This document shows positions 6,126-12,654 of a DNA stretch of 18,363 nucleotides, piece by piece; the first letter of the stretch is position 1; each line of letters starts with the position of its first letter. Source of the stretch: Candidatus Brocadiaceae bacterium. Lineage in GTDB: Bacteria > Planctomycetota > Brocadiia > SM23-32. Both the position numbers and the translations under genes were made by a program. The stretch lies in contig PUNP01000062.1 of assembly GCA_003551785.1 (NCBI GenBank), forward strand, positions 1 to 18,363, in the 5' to 3' direction. Under the pieces are notes generated by a model. That model was not told the origin of the DNA, made no database searches, and was given only the letters and a program-made list of their open reading frames with translations.

Positions 6126-7538
6126 ATGTATACCGAGGATGCACAAACCGAGTTCAAGAGCAGGTTCAGCGATGAGGTTATTGAAACACTTGTTGCATTT
6201 GCTAATGGCTCCGGTGGGAATGTATTTATCGGTATAAAAGACGATGGCACATCCGTTCCCGGCTTCAGCATCGGCGCTGAAACTGCCGTTGAGTGGGTTA
6301 ATCAGGTGAAGAATAAAACCCAGCCGGCTCTTGTGCCAGACGTCGAAATTATCGACGCGGATGGTTGCCGGGTTGTTAGGATGTCGATTACTCCGTACCC
6401 GGTTAAACCAGTTGCATTCCGTGGCAGATATTACAAACGAGTCGCCAATTCCAATCATCAAATGGCGTTAAGTGAAATTTCTAATATGCATCTGAAAACC
6501 ATTAATCTCAGTTGGGATTTCAACGTTGATACAGAACATTGCGTCGATGATCTCTCGCTCGATAAGGTGAACCATTTTATCGAAAAAGTTAATCAAATCA
6601 GAGAAATTCCGGTTAATGACGACCCTATGACTGTACTGCGCAAGTTTGAACTGTTGCGTGATGAACGTGTTACGCTTGGCTGTTTTCTACTGTTTGGTAA
6701 AGACCCGACCCTGCTTTCTACTATCGATGCGGGGCGTTTTGATTCCGACATCATTATCCGCGATAATAGAACCATTCGCGACGATCTGTTTGCTGAAGTT
6801 GATGCATGTATGGAGTTTATCACCAAGCATATTAGTAAGCGTTTTGTCATTACGGGAAAACCGATGCGTGATGAGGTGTGGGAATATCCACTTGAAGCAG
6901 TTCGGGAGGTTGTCATCAATATGATCGTCCATCGTGATTATCGGGAAGCCTATGACTCAACAATTAAAATTTTTGATGATCGTATCGAATTTTATAACCC
7001 GGGCCCGTTGCCGGATGGCCTGAGTTTGAAAGATATTTTGTCCGGGCATACTCCCTCGAGACCAAGAAATAAGCAGATTGCCTCAATTTTTAAAGAATCG
7101 GGAGTTATTGAAAAATACGGCAGCGGTATCAAAAGAGTGCGACGGATTATGTCTGAAAGCGGGGCTGCCGAGTCGCTCTTCGAGTCAATGTCCCATCATT
7201 TTAAGGTGACATTGTTTCCTATCACTGCGCAAGCGAACGCTGTGAATGAAAGTTCGTTCGGTAGCGTGAACTATGTTGTTGATTATAGCACATCGTATGG
7301 CGGACTAAGTGGCGGACAAAATGGCGGACTAAGTGGGGATGTCAGGGCGGTCTATGATTTTATTCGCTCACATCCCGGTTTGCGGTCTACGCAGATACGT
7401 CAAGCACTTTTCCTGAAGCAGCGTACCCTTGAACGCTACCTCAGGAAGCTGAAAGATGAAAATTTAATTAACTTCGAAGGGCCGCCGAAAACCGGAGGAT
7501 ATTATCCGGTAAGTGTTCTTTATGGAGAGCTTAGTTGA
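6126..7538 (+). CDS. AlbA_2 (Schlafen-type) / HATPase_c_4 / winged-helix putative regulator
   Basis: From the ATG at 6126 this is a 470-residue protein of the COG2865 type. The N-terminal AlbA_2 domain is clear (TEFKSRFSDE, VAFANGSGGNVFIGIKDDG, residues about 8-41 and on). A central-to-C-terminal GHKL-like HATPase_c_4 region follows (EVVINMIVHRDY, IEFYNPGPLP, IASIFKESGVIEKYGSGIKR). After a glycine-rich linker with a repeated GGLSG comes a winged helix (RSTQIRQALFLKQRTLERYLRKL). The family is annotated as predicted ATP-dependent regulators, often near mobile or defence genes; its biochemical role is unsettled. The frame extends upstream to 6012, but the promoter at 6066-6094 and the family start argue for 6126. 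It is a single-gene unit. An upstream inverted repeat could be its operator. Confidence 0.88.
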   Translation: MYTEDAQTEFKSRFSDEVIETLVAFANGSGGNVFIGIKDDGTSVPGFSIGAETAVEWVNQVKNKTQPALVPDVEIIDADGCRVVRMSITPYPVKPVAFRGRYYKRVANSNHQMALSEISNMHLKTINLSWDFNVDTEHCVDDLSLDKVNHFIEKVNQIREIPVNDDPMTVLRKFELLRDERVTLGCFLLFGKDPTLLSTIDAGRFDSDIIIRDNRTIRDDLFAEVDACMEFITKHISKRFVITGKPMRDEVWEYPLEAVREVVINMIVHRDYREAYDSTIKIFDDRIEFYNPGPLPDGLSLKDILSGHTPSRPRNKQIASIFKESGVIEKYGSGIKRVRRIMSESGAAESLFESMSHHFKVTLFPITAQANAVNESSFGSVNYVVDYSTSYGGLSGGQNGGLSGDVRAVYDFIRSHPGLRSTQIRQALFLKQRTLERYLRKLKDENLINFEGPPKTGGYYPVSVLYGELS

Positions 7539-7567
7539 GTGTTACACTTAATTTTTCGGCTGTTCAT

Positions 7568-7596
7568 TTGCAATGTTAGTGAATTTTTGTTATAAT
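7568..7596 (+). promoter_or_regulatory. Promoter of a candidate small RNA
   Basis: TTGCAA (7568-7573), a 17-nt spacer and TATAAT (7591-7596) give an expected start near 7603, only about 11 nt before the stem of the terminator at 7614. No coding frame can fit between them. Confidence 0.55.
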
Positions 7597-7602
7597 TCTT
7601 AC

Positions 7603-7667
7603 TAAGTAATTTAGCGACCGGGATGAGTTTTCCCCCTTCCCTCCCCTCATTCCGGTCGCGTTTTTTT
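7603..7667 (+). ncRNA. Candidate hairpin small RNA with pyrimidine-only loop
   Basis: The predicted transcript is about 65 nt. It begins after the promoter at 7568-7596 and consists almost wholly of one hairpin: GCGACCGGGATGAG (7614-7627) pairs with CTCATTCCGGTCGC (7646-7659) through 14 positions with one G-U, closing an 18-nt loop (7628-7645) made only of C and U. A run of seven T (7661-7667) follows. The loop and its edge contain CCUCCCC, complementary to GGGGAGG, the ribosome binding site of the small ORF at 6001 and similar to other Shine-Dalgarno sequences here. C-rich loops that mask ribosome binding sites are known in regulatory RNAs of Firmicutes. The alternative is that this is simply the AlbA_2 terminator. 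Confidence 0.4.
7614..7667 (+). terminator. Strong rho-independent terminator
   Basis: A 14-bp stem with one G-U pair and seven following T residues, 75 nt past the AlbA_2 stop. It should end AlbA_2 transcripts and also any transcript from the promoter at 7568-7596. It separates AlbA_2 from pcm, so pcm needs its own promoter between 7668 and 7779. Confidence 0.85.
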
Positions 7668-7693
7668 GAGCCCGTCCTCTTCTTGTCAAGTCT

Positions 7694-7742
7694 TCATTGA
7701 ACATCGGTGAAGATGCTTTGACGTGGTTCAGTGAATACTTAC
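7694..7742 (+). repeat. Dispersed repeat, family A copy 3 (pcm leader), internally deleted
   Basis: CGTGGTTCAGTGAATA (7722-7737) is identical to the minus strand of 634-649, and with the next five bases 20 of 21 positions match. TCATTGAAC (7694-7702) and CGGTGAAGATG (near 7704-7714) correspond to the other arm and half of the stem of copy 1, so the middle appears deleted. Relative to the downstream gene the orientation is the same as in copies 1 and 2. Confidence 0.7.
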
Positions 7743-7778
7743 GAATCTTTACTCTTCCTAATTTCTATTATTGTACTC

Positions 7779-8423
7779 ATGGTTGATGAGAACAAAAAAT
7801 TGGTCCGTAAAGTAGCTGCGAAGGGTATTTCTTCTGAACGAGTGTTAAATGCGATGGCCCAGGTTGACCGCAGGCATTTCGTGCCTGATCAATATAAAAG
7901 AAGAATTTATGACGATAATCCGTTGCCTATCGGGGCAGGGCAAACCATTTCCCAGCCTTATATCGTAGCTTTTATGACGGAAAAGCTGGATGTGCGTAAT
8001 GATGATAAGGTTCTTGAAATAGGAACCGGCAGTGGATATCAGTTAGCTATTTTATCAAAATTGGCTGCAAGTGTTTACAGTGTTGAACGCTCACCGGAAC
8101 TCATCACCCAGGCGATAAAAAATTTGGAAGCGGCAGATTGCCGGGATGTGGTAATCAAGGAGGGAGACGGATATGAGGGAATGCCGGAGGTGGCGCCATT
8201 TGACAGGATTATTCTGACGGCTGCCGCGGTGCATATCCCGCCTCCATTATTGAATCAGCTTGTCCCTCAAGGCAGGATGATCCTTCCTATGGGCGGTGTT
8301 AACGAAATCCAGACATTAATTCTGGTGAAAAAAGACGAGGACGGGAAGGTAACGCAAAAAGAGCTGGAAGCGGTGCGTTTCGTGCCGATGACTGGGCGGG
8401 CACAGGAAAGGAGAGTTAATTAA
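7779..8423 (+). CDS. pcm: Protein-L-isoaspartate O-methyltransferase
   Basis: A 214-residue cytosolic SAM-dependent methyltransferase that methylates L-isoaspartyl residues so that damaged proteins can be repaired. Family features are VDRRHFVPDQY, NPLPIGAGQTISQPYIVAFM, the SAM-binding motif VLEIGTGSGYQLAIL, and DRIILTAAA followed by GRMILPMGG. The frame is open back to a GTG at 7731, which would add a hydrophobic 16-residue extension. That GTG lies inside the family A repeat and the extension is not typical, so I choose the ATG at 7779; neither start has a visible Shine-Dalgarno sequence. It follows the terminator at 7614-7667 and converges on the GreA gene. Confidence 0.9.
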   Translation: MVDENKKLVRKVAAKGISSERVLNAMAQVDRRHFVPDQYKRRIYDDNPLPIGAGQTISQPYIVAFMTEKLDVRNDDKVLEIGTGSGYQLAILSKLAASVYSVERSPELITQAIKNLEAADCRDVVIKEGDGYEGMPEVAPFDRIILTAAAVHIPPPLLNQLVPQGRMILPMGGVNEIQTLILVKKDEDGKVTQKELEAVRFVPMTGRAQERRVN

Positions 8424-8433
8424 TCCGGATATA

Positions 8434-8661
8434 TCATAAACCAACGACAATATTTAATGTAACAACTTGATAATAAACACATTAAGTATCGTTTTTTCTA
8501 TTACTCAAATTTACAGTGTGTAATTGCGCGCCATAAACGGCGGTTTACCCTGACGGGCGCGTCCCCAGCGGCGCATCTGCGGCAAAAGCCTGCACTTGCA
8601 GTATATGAATACAGCTGCGTTTGACATTTGCCACATCTGCACCACTGGAAACGCGTGAAAT
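8434..8661 (+). repeat. Dispersed repeat, family B copy 1 (long form)
   Basis: The right 44 nt (8618-8661, starting CGTTTGACATTTGCCACA and ending AAACGCGTGAAAT) match 15561-15604 at 38 of 44 positions without gaps. The left 15 nt (8434-8448, TCATAAACCAACGAC) match 15547-15561 at 14 of 15. Here about 169 nt separate the two ends; in the other copy they abut. The extra DNA is locally G+C-rich and contains small hairpins (TAAAC-GGCG-GTTTA; TGCGGCAAA facing TTTGCCACA). No terminal inverted repeats or ORF are visible. Confidence 0.65.
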
Positions 8662-8690
8662 TTCCGGGTTAGTGAACCACCTCATTTCAC
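8655..8690 (-). terminator. Hairpin at the 3' end of the GreA gene
   Basis: GTGAAAT (8655-8661) pairs with ATTTCAC (8684-8690), with an inner GGTT/AACC. It overlaps the last codon and the stop of the GreA gene and the right end of repeat B. Without a T run it is a weak terminator candidate or an mRNA-end-protecting structure. It contains one more TGAACCAC (8673-8680), the family A core. Confidence 0.35.
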
Positions 8691-10861
8691 TTTGCCGGCA
8701 TGATTTTTTTAATTACCCATTCACGCTCCCAATTATCGGATTTATATGCGACTTTATCGCCCGGCTGAGCTCCCATAAAGGCCAGTGCGAGCGGGGAGTT
8801 GTAAGCATAGACGTTATTTTCCGGTTCGGCATCCCAAGGCCCTAAAAAAGTCAGTGTTTGTTCTTTACCGGATGCCGTATCAATGGCTTCTACTTTGCTG
8901 CCAATAGTTACGTGGTTACACTGCGGCATTTCAGGGGGGATGATACGTGCTTTAGCCACTTCGGCCTTGACTTCAGCGGCTTTCTTGCTTAATCGTTCTC
9001 TCTCTTCCAGAGCGGCCGTATATTCGGCATTTTCGCTCAGGTCCCCGAAGGCGGCGGCTTCTCCAACTTGTTTTACAATTTCGGGGATTTTTTCATTGAT
9101 AAGTTCGTTGTAAATTTTCTGTTGCTTTTCCAGTCCTTTGCGTGTAGTATAGATTACGTTAGTTTCCCAAGGCGGAGTGGAGGTTCTGAAGAGTTCGGGG
9201 CGGACGGCTCTGACGGCCCTGGCAAGCCTTTTTCTGGTCAGGTCGTTGAGCGCAGGGTTGCGGTCGATCAAATTGAGCAAGGCCCTGATTTCTTCATCCT
9301 TTGCATTTTCGGCAGCTTTCTCGACAGCTGTCTCGCCCGGGCCGTTGAATGAGTCTTTCAGTGCATTCAGCGCCTGCAGCACCGCCCTGTTTTTATCTGC
9401 ATCAGCGCGTCCCTCCGAGGCTGCGGCCGATAGTATCCTGCGCAGCAGCACCAGCGGCGAATCAACGACGTATTCCTTTTTATTTGCTATGTAGTCGGTA
9501 TAACAATCCCAAATCCATAAAAGAGCGCTCAAACGTGCATCGGGCCGGTTGAGGATTAAACTGAAAAAATCTTCCAATGTATCTTTCTCGTCGGATTTGC
9601 TTAATATTTCCGCCGCCATGCGGCAGCATTTAGTCGGTAGATAAGCCATAGTTGACCGGTAAACATCACCATAACTTTCAGGCAGCCATTCAGGCAAAAA
9701 AAAGACGATATCCAGCACATAATTGCTGTCAAGAAGATCGGATTTCAATAAGCGGGCCCAATCTATTGTGTTAAGATACTCAGGCTTTTGGCGCAGTTTT
9801 TTAGAATAGGCCGGCATTTTATCAGCCATTTTCCACATAACCGCCAGCGATTCAGCGGTTATTTCTGGTGCATTCTCCACTGATTTTTCAGCCAAGCCGG
9901 ATAACTCCTGAATGAGATGGTCGATGATGTCTTCGGCTCCGTCGTCATCATCTTCACTTAATTCATCGGCGATTTGCAGAGCAGCATCTAATTTTTGCCT
10001 ATCAGGTGCGCGGTCAAAATCGGTTTTTAGCTCTTCAGAACGGGATACCGGCTTGACTCTGAGGAAGAACTGGGGTTTTCGCCCTCCGGTCATGCCGATT
10101 TCAGGGTCTTTTTCAAGCAGTTTACGGGTTTTGCTCCACCAGGATTTCCAGTTTGACTCGCCGACGGCTTTCTGGAGGTATCTTTTGATCCTTGTCAGTT
10201 CAGTTCTACCGTTAAAGGTGTTGAGAGTTTGTTTAATCAACTTAACGGGATCATTTTCCGCTATGGATTTCAGTGTCTCCGTATCAAACATTGCCATTGC
10301 CCTGATATCGCTGCTGTGCAGATGATACAAATTATCGACGGCAGAAAGAGGTATTGTTTGGAAATTGCCTTCGACATTGACTTTAATTCCCATCTCTGCA
10401 TCGATATCTTGAACTTTTCCTATGCGTGCGCCCGGGTCTTTTCTGACATAAGCGCCCGGTTTTATCGTCATGAGTTTCTTCATCAACTCAATAGCTGTCT
10501 GGTTATCTAATGATTCGTTTTTCAAAGAGGCGTCCACAATCTTTTCACACCAGCTTTCTTTTCCATGTATAGTTTCAAACGCGGCGGCATATTCATCGCG
10601 CAAAAGATTGCTGCCAGGGATGAAATGGCAAGCTTGTTCAACGGCTTTCAGAACTTCATAGTGTTCCCCATGGTCTTTCAGCGTTTCCAGTAAGTAACTC
10701 ACAAGCGATTCGGCCACTTCACTGTCTTTTACCTTTGCTATGACTCGTGCCGCAACGAGTAGGTCAGGCCATGGGATGTCCGGTGACTCGGCCGCTTCCA
10801 TCCAGGCCAACTCCAATTCATCTATCTTCCCCTTCTCTGCTAAATTTACCAGTTTGTCCAT
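8687..10861 (-). CDS. greA: Long GreA-type transcription elongation factor with large N-terminal region
   Basis: The C-terminal 157 residues of this roughly 724-residue protein are a complete GreA/GreB module. It has an N-terminal coiled coil (from IYTTRKGLEKQQ) with the acidic tip GDLSENAEY at about 606-614, which enters the RNA polymerase secondary channel to trigger transcript cleavage, then an FKBP-like domain (VTIGSKVEAID to the end). The N-terminal 560 residues are unlike E. coli GreA but contain the pattern seen in chlamydial long GreA: KPGAYVRKDPGARIGKV (about 135-151), ENDPVKLIKQTL, then NWKSWWSKTRKLLEKDPEI (about 237-255). I choose the ATG at 10861 with GGA 5 nt upstream over a TTG at 10870. 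The role of the N-terminal part is unknown. Monocistronic, with a roughly 150-nt leader carrying two hairpins. Confidence 0.88.
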   Translation of the reverse strand: MDKLVNLAEKGKIDELELAWMEAAESPDIPWPDLLVAARVIAKVKDSEVAESLVSYLLETLKDHGEHYEVLKAVEQACHFIPGSNLLRDEYAAAFETIHGKESWCEKIVDASLKNESLDNQTAIELMKKLMTIKPGAYVRKDPGARIGKVQDIDAEMGIKVNVEGNFQTIPLSAVDNLYHLHSSDIRAMAMFDTETLKSIAENDPVKLIKQTLNTFNGRTELTRIKRYLQKAVGESNWKSWWSKTRKLLEKDPEIGMTGGRKPQFFLRVKPVSRSEELKTDFDRAPDRQKLDAALQIADELSEDDDDGAEDIIDHLIQELSGLAEKSVENAPEITAESLAVMWKMADKMPAYSKKLRQKPEYLNTIDWARLLKSDLLDSNYVLDIVFFLPEWLPESYGDVYRSTMAYLPTKCCRMAAEILSKSDEKDTLEDFFSLILNRPDARLSALLWIWDCYTDYIANKKEYVVDSPLVLLRRILSAAASEGRADADKNRAVLQALNALKDSFNGPGETAVEKAAENAKDEEIRALLNLIDRNPALNDLTRKRLARAVRAVRPELFRTSTPPWETNVIYTTRKGLEKQQKIYNELINEKIPEIVKQVGEAAAFGDLSENAEYTAALEERERLSKKAAEVKAEVAKARIIPPEMPQCNHVTIGSKVEAIDTASGKEQTLTFLGPWDAEPENNVYAYNSPLALAFMGAQPGDKVAYKSDNWEREWVIKKIMPAK

Positions 10862-10898
10862 ATCGTCCAATTATGATGATGAAATGTGATATCTAACG

Positions 10899-10937
10899 TA
10901 GTGGAATGAACCACTAGCCCCTGGATTTAACCAGGGG
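10899..10937 (-). promoter_or_regulatory. Tandem hairpins in the greA leader
   Basis: Two stems lie one base apart: TAGTGG (10899-10904) with CCACTA (10911-10916), loop AATGAA; and CCCCTGG (10918-10924) with CCAGGGG (10931-10937), loop ATTTAA. They are inside the greA leader, starting 37 nt before the ATG. The minus strand reads GTGGTTCA at 10908-10915, the family A core in the same orientation relative to its gene. The second stem resembles hairpins at IS200/IS605-type element ends, so it may be a relic. Confidence 0.5.
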
Positions 10938-11017
10938 GAACAAATGTAAAAAGATAAATGCGCGGTTGCATTTGAAGATGCGGTGTTTGCTCATTATGGC
11001 TTTTTCCTGCCACTGGT

Positions 11018-11046
11018 ATTATATAACTAAACACGTTTTTTTTCAA
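11018..11046 (-). promoter_or_regulatory. Sigma-70-type promoter of greA
   Basis: On the minus strand, TTGAAA (11041-11046), a 17-nt spacer and TATAAT (11018-11023). The expected start near 11010 gives a leader of about 150 nt, long for this genome segment. Confidence 0.65.
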
Positions 11047-11101
11047 TTGGCAGTTCAGAGCTGTATCATTGGTCATATTTTTTAAGGACCTCACATTGAA
11101 T

Positions 11102-11130
11102 TTGCGGTTATGTTTACAACCGGATATAAT
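11102..11130 (+). promoter_or_regulatory. Sigma-70-type promoter of the carotenoid operon
   Basis: TTGCGG (11102-11107), a 17-nt spacer and TATAAT (11125-11130); both hexamers are identical to the AlbA_2 promoter. The expected start near 11137 lies 39 nt before the first gene. Confidence 0.7.
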
Positions 11131-11175
11131 CTTTCTTATTAGAATTATTTATGGTTTTAGCACTGAGTTAAAGGT

Positions 11176-12654
11176 ATGGTAAAAAAGATAGTCGTTGTCG
11201 GGGGCGGACTGGGTGGAATATCCGCTGCTATATGTTTACGCAATGCGGGGTATGAGGTTGATTTGCACGAGAAAAATTCTCATCTCGGCGGTAAACTCAA
11301 TGTCACTGAAAGAAATGGGTTTTCGTTTGATCTCGGGCCTTCGATCCTGACGTTCCCCCATGTCTTTGAGAAACTCTTCGCTGATGCCGGTAAGGATTTG
11401 TATGATTATTGTTCATTAGTCGAACCCGAAGTGCATTGGCGTTGTTTTTTCGAGGATGGTGTATGCATAGACTTGCTTAAAAATGTGGATGCCATGCTTG
11501 ATGTAAATCCGACGTTTGATAATGAAGATATCCGGCAATTAAAGTCGTTCCTGAATTATTCAAAAAAACTCTACGATAACACAGAACCCGGCTATTTCAA
11601 GAAAGGCGCCGATGATTTTTGGGGGATGGTTAAAGCCGCCGGTATTAAGCGCAGCCTGTTCGGTTACGACCTGCTCTCCACCATGCATAGCGGCGTCAGC
11701 CGCTATATACAAAATGAGCATCTTATGCATGTTCTTGACTTCTTCATTAAATATGTTGGCTCTTCTCCATATGATGCCCCGGCGGTTCTCAACATGATAC
11801 CTTACGCGCAGTTTGAATACGGGTTATGGTATGTGCGTGACGGTATGTATAACCTTGCCAAGGCTTTAAAAAAGCTTATGTGCGAGTCAGGCATTAATGT
11901 GTATCTCAACAGCGAGGTTCTCACTCTTAATGTCGATAACGGCCGGATTACAAATGCCTTTACCCGGGATGGTGATAGCGTCGATGGTGATGTTTACGTG
12001 AGCAACATGGAAGTTATTCCGGCCTACAGAATTTTAACCGGTGAAAATGCCGGTTTTATGGGGAAATATCAAAAGTTTGAGCCGGCTTGTTCCGGTTTAG
12101 TTGTGCATCTGGGATTGAACAAGCGTTTTAAGAACCTTGCGCATCATAATTTCTTTTTTTCCGACGATCCCCAAAAGCATTTTTACGAAGTTTTTCATGA
12201 GAAAAAATTGCCCACCGATCCCACACTCTATGTTGTAGCTCCGGTAAACACTGACCCGTCAGTTGCACCGGAAGGATGCGATAACCTTAAAATCCTACCG
12301 CATATTCCATATATTCAGGATGTGCCTTTCAAAGACGAGCAATATGATCAACTGCAATCTCGGGTCCTGGAGAAATTAGAGCGTATGGGGCTCAGCGGAC
12401 TTCGCAAAAGCATAGTAGTGGAAGAAATTTGGCGGCCGAAGGACATCAGGGACACGTATTATTCAAACAGGGGCGCTATTTATGGGGTTGTTTCGGATAA
12501 GAAGAAGAACCGCGGCTTCAAGGCACCCAAGAAAAGTGAAAAATATGACAACCTCTATTTTGTCGGAGGCAGCGTTAATCCCGGAGGCGGTATGCCCATG
12601 GTTACACTGTCCGGACAACAGGTGGCTCAAAGAATCATTAAAGAACATGGATGA
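11176..12654 (+). CDS. CrtI/CrtN-family FAD-dependent carotenoid oxidoreductase (CrtP/CrtNb-like?)
   Basis: A 492-residue flavoprotein of the phytoene desaturase family. It begins with the dinucleotide-binding motif KIVVVGGGLGGISAAICL, then EKNSHLGGKLN and FDLGPSILTFP. It ends with the C-terminal FAD motif NLYFVGGSVNPGGGMPMV. It belongs with diapocarotenoid enzymes: either a desaturase (CrtN) or the terminal-methyl oxygenase (CrtP/CrtNb) that makes carotenoid aldehydes. I favour the oxygenase, because an aldehyde dehydrogenase follows directly and the third gene is the more CrtN-like. That choice is an inference; the sequence alone does not separate the two activities. It is the first gene of a three-gene operon, overlapping the next start by 8 nt. 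No squalene or phytoene synthase is in the window. Confidence 0.85.
   Translation: MVKKIVVVGGGLGGISAAICLRNAGYEVDLHEKNSHLGGKLNVTERNGFSFDLGPSILTFPHVFEKLFADAGKDLYDYCSLVEPEVHWRCFFEDGVCIDLLKNVDAMLDVNPTFDNEDIRQLKSFLNYSKKLYDNTEPGYFKKGADDFWGMVKAAGIKRSLFGYDLLSTMHSGVSRYIQNEHLMHVLDFFIKYVGSSPYDAPAVLNMIPYAQFEYGLWYVRDGMYNLAKALKKLMCESGINVYLNSEVLTLNVDNGRITNAFTRDGDSVDGDVYVSNMEVIPAYRILTGENAGFMGKYQKFEPACSGLVVHLGLNKRFKNLAHHNFFFSDDPQKHFYEVFHEKKLPTDPTLYVVAPVNTDPSVAPEGCDNLKILPHIPYIQDVPFKDEQYDQLQSRVLEKLERMGLSGLRKSIVVEEIWRPKDIRDTYYSNRGAIYGVVSDKKKNRGFKAPKKSEKYDNLYFVGGSVNPGGGMPMVTLSGQQVAQRIIKEHG

Larger units (their letters stand above)
10862..11101. other. Divergent regulatory region between greA and the carotenoid operon
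   Basis: No ORF is visible. It contains the tandem hairpins at 10899-10937, a small stem AAATGC-GCGGTT-GCATTT near 10957-10974, the greA promoter at 11018-11046, and A/T-rich DNA leading to the carotenoid promoter at 11102. Confidence 0.6.

Noticed and set aside
5858..6271. 137-codon minus-strand frame antisense to the AlbA_2 5' region
   Set aside because: Low-complexity composition, no ribosome binding site, and it overlaps the AlbA_2 coding start and promoter.
7287..7330. Short tandem repeat GGCGGACTAAGT inside AlbA_2
   Set aside because: It encodes the glycine-rich linker common in this family and is not a separate element.
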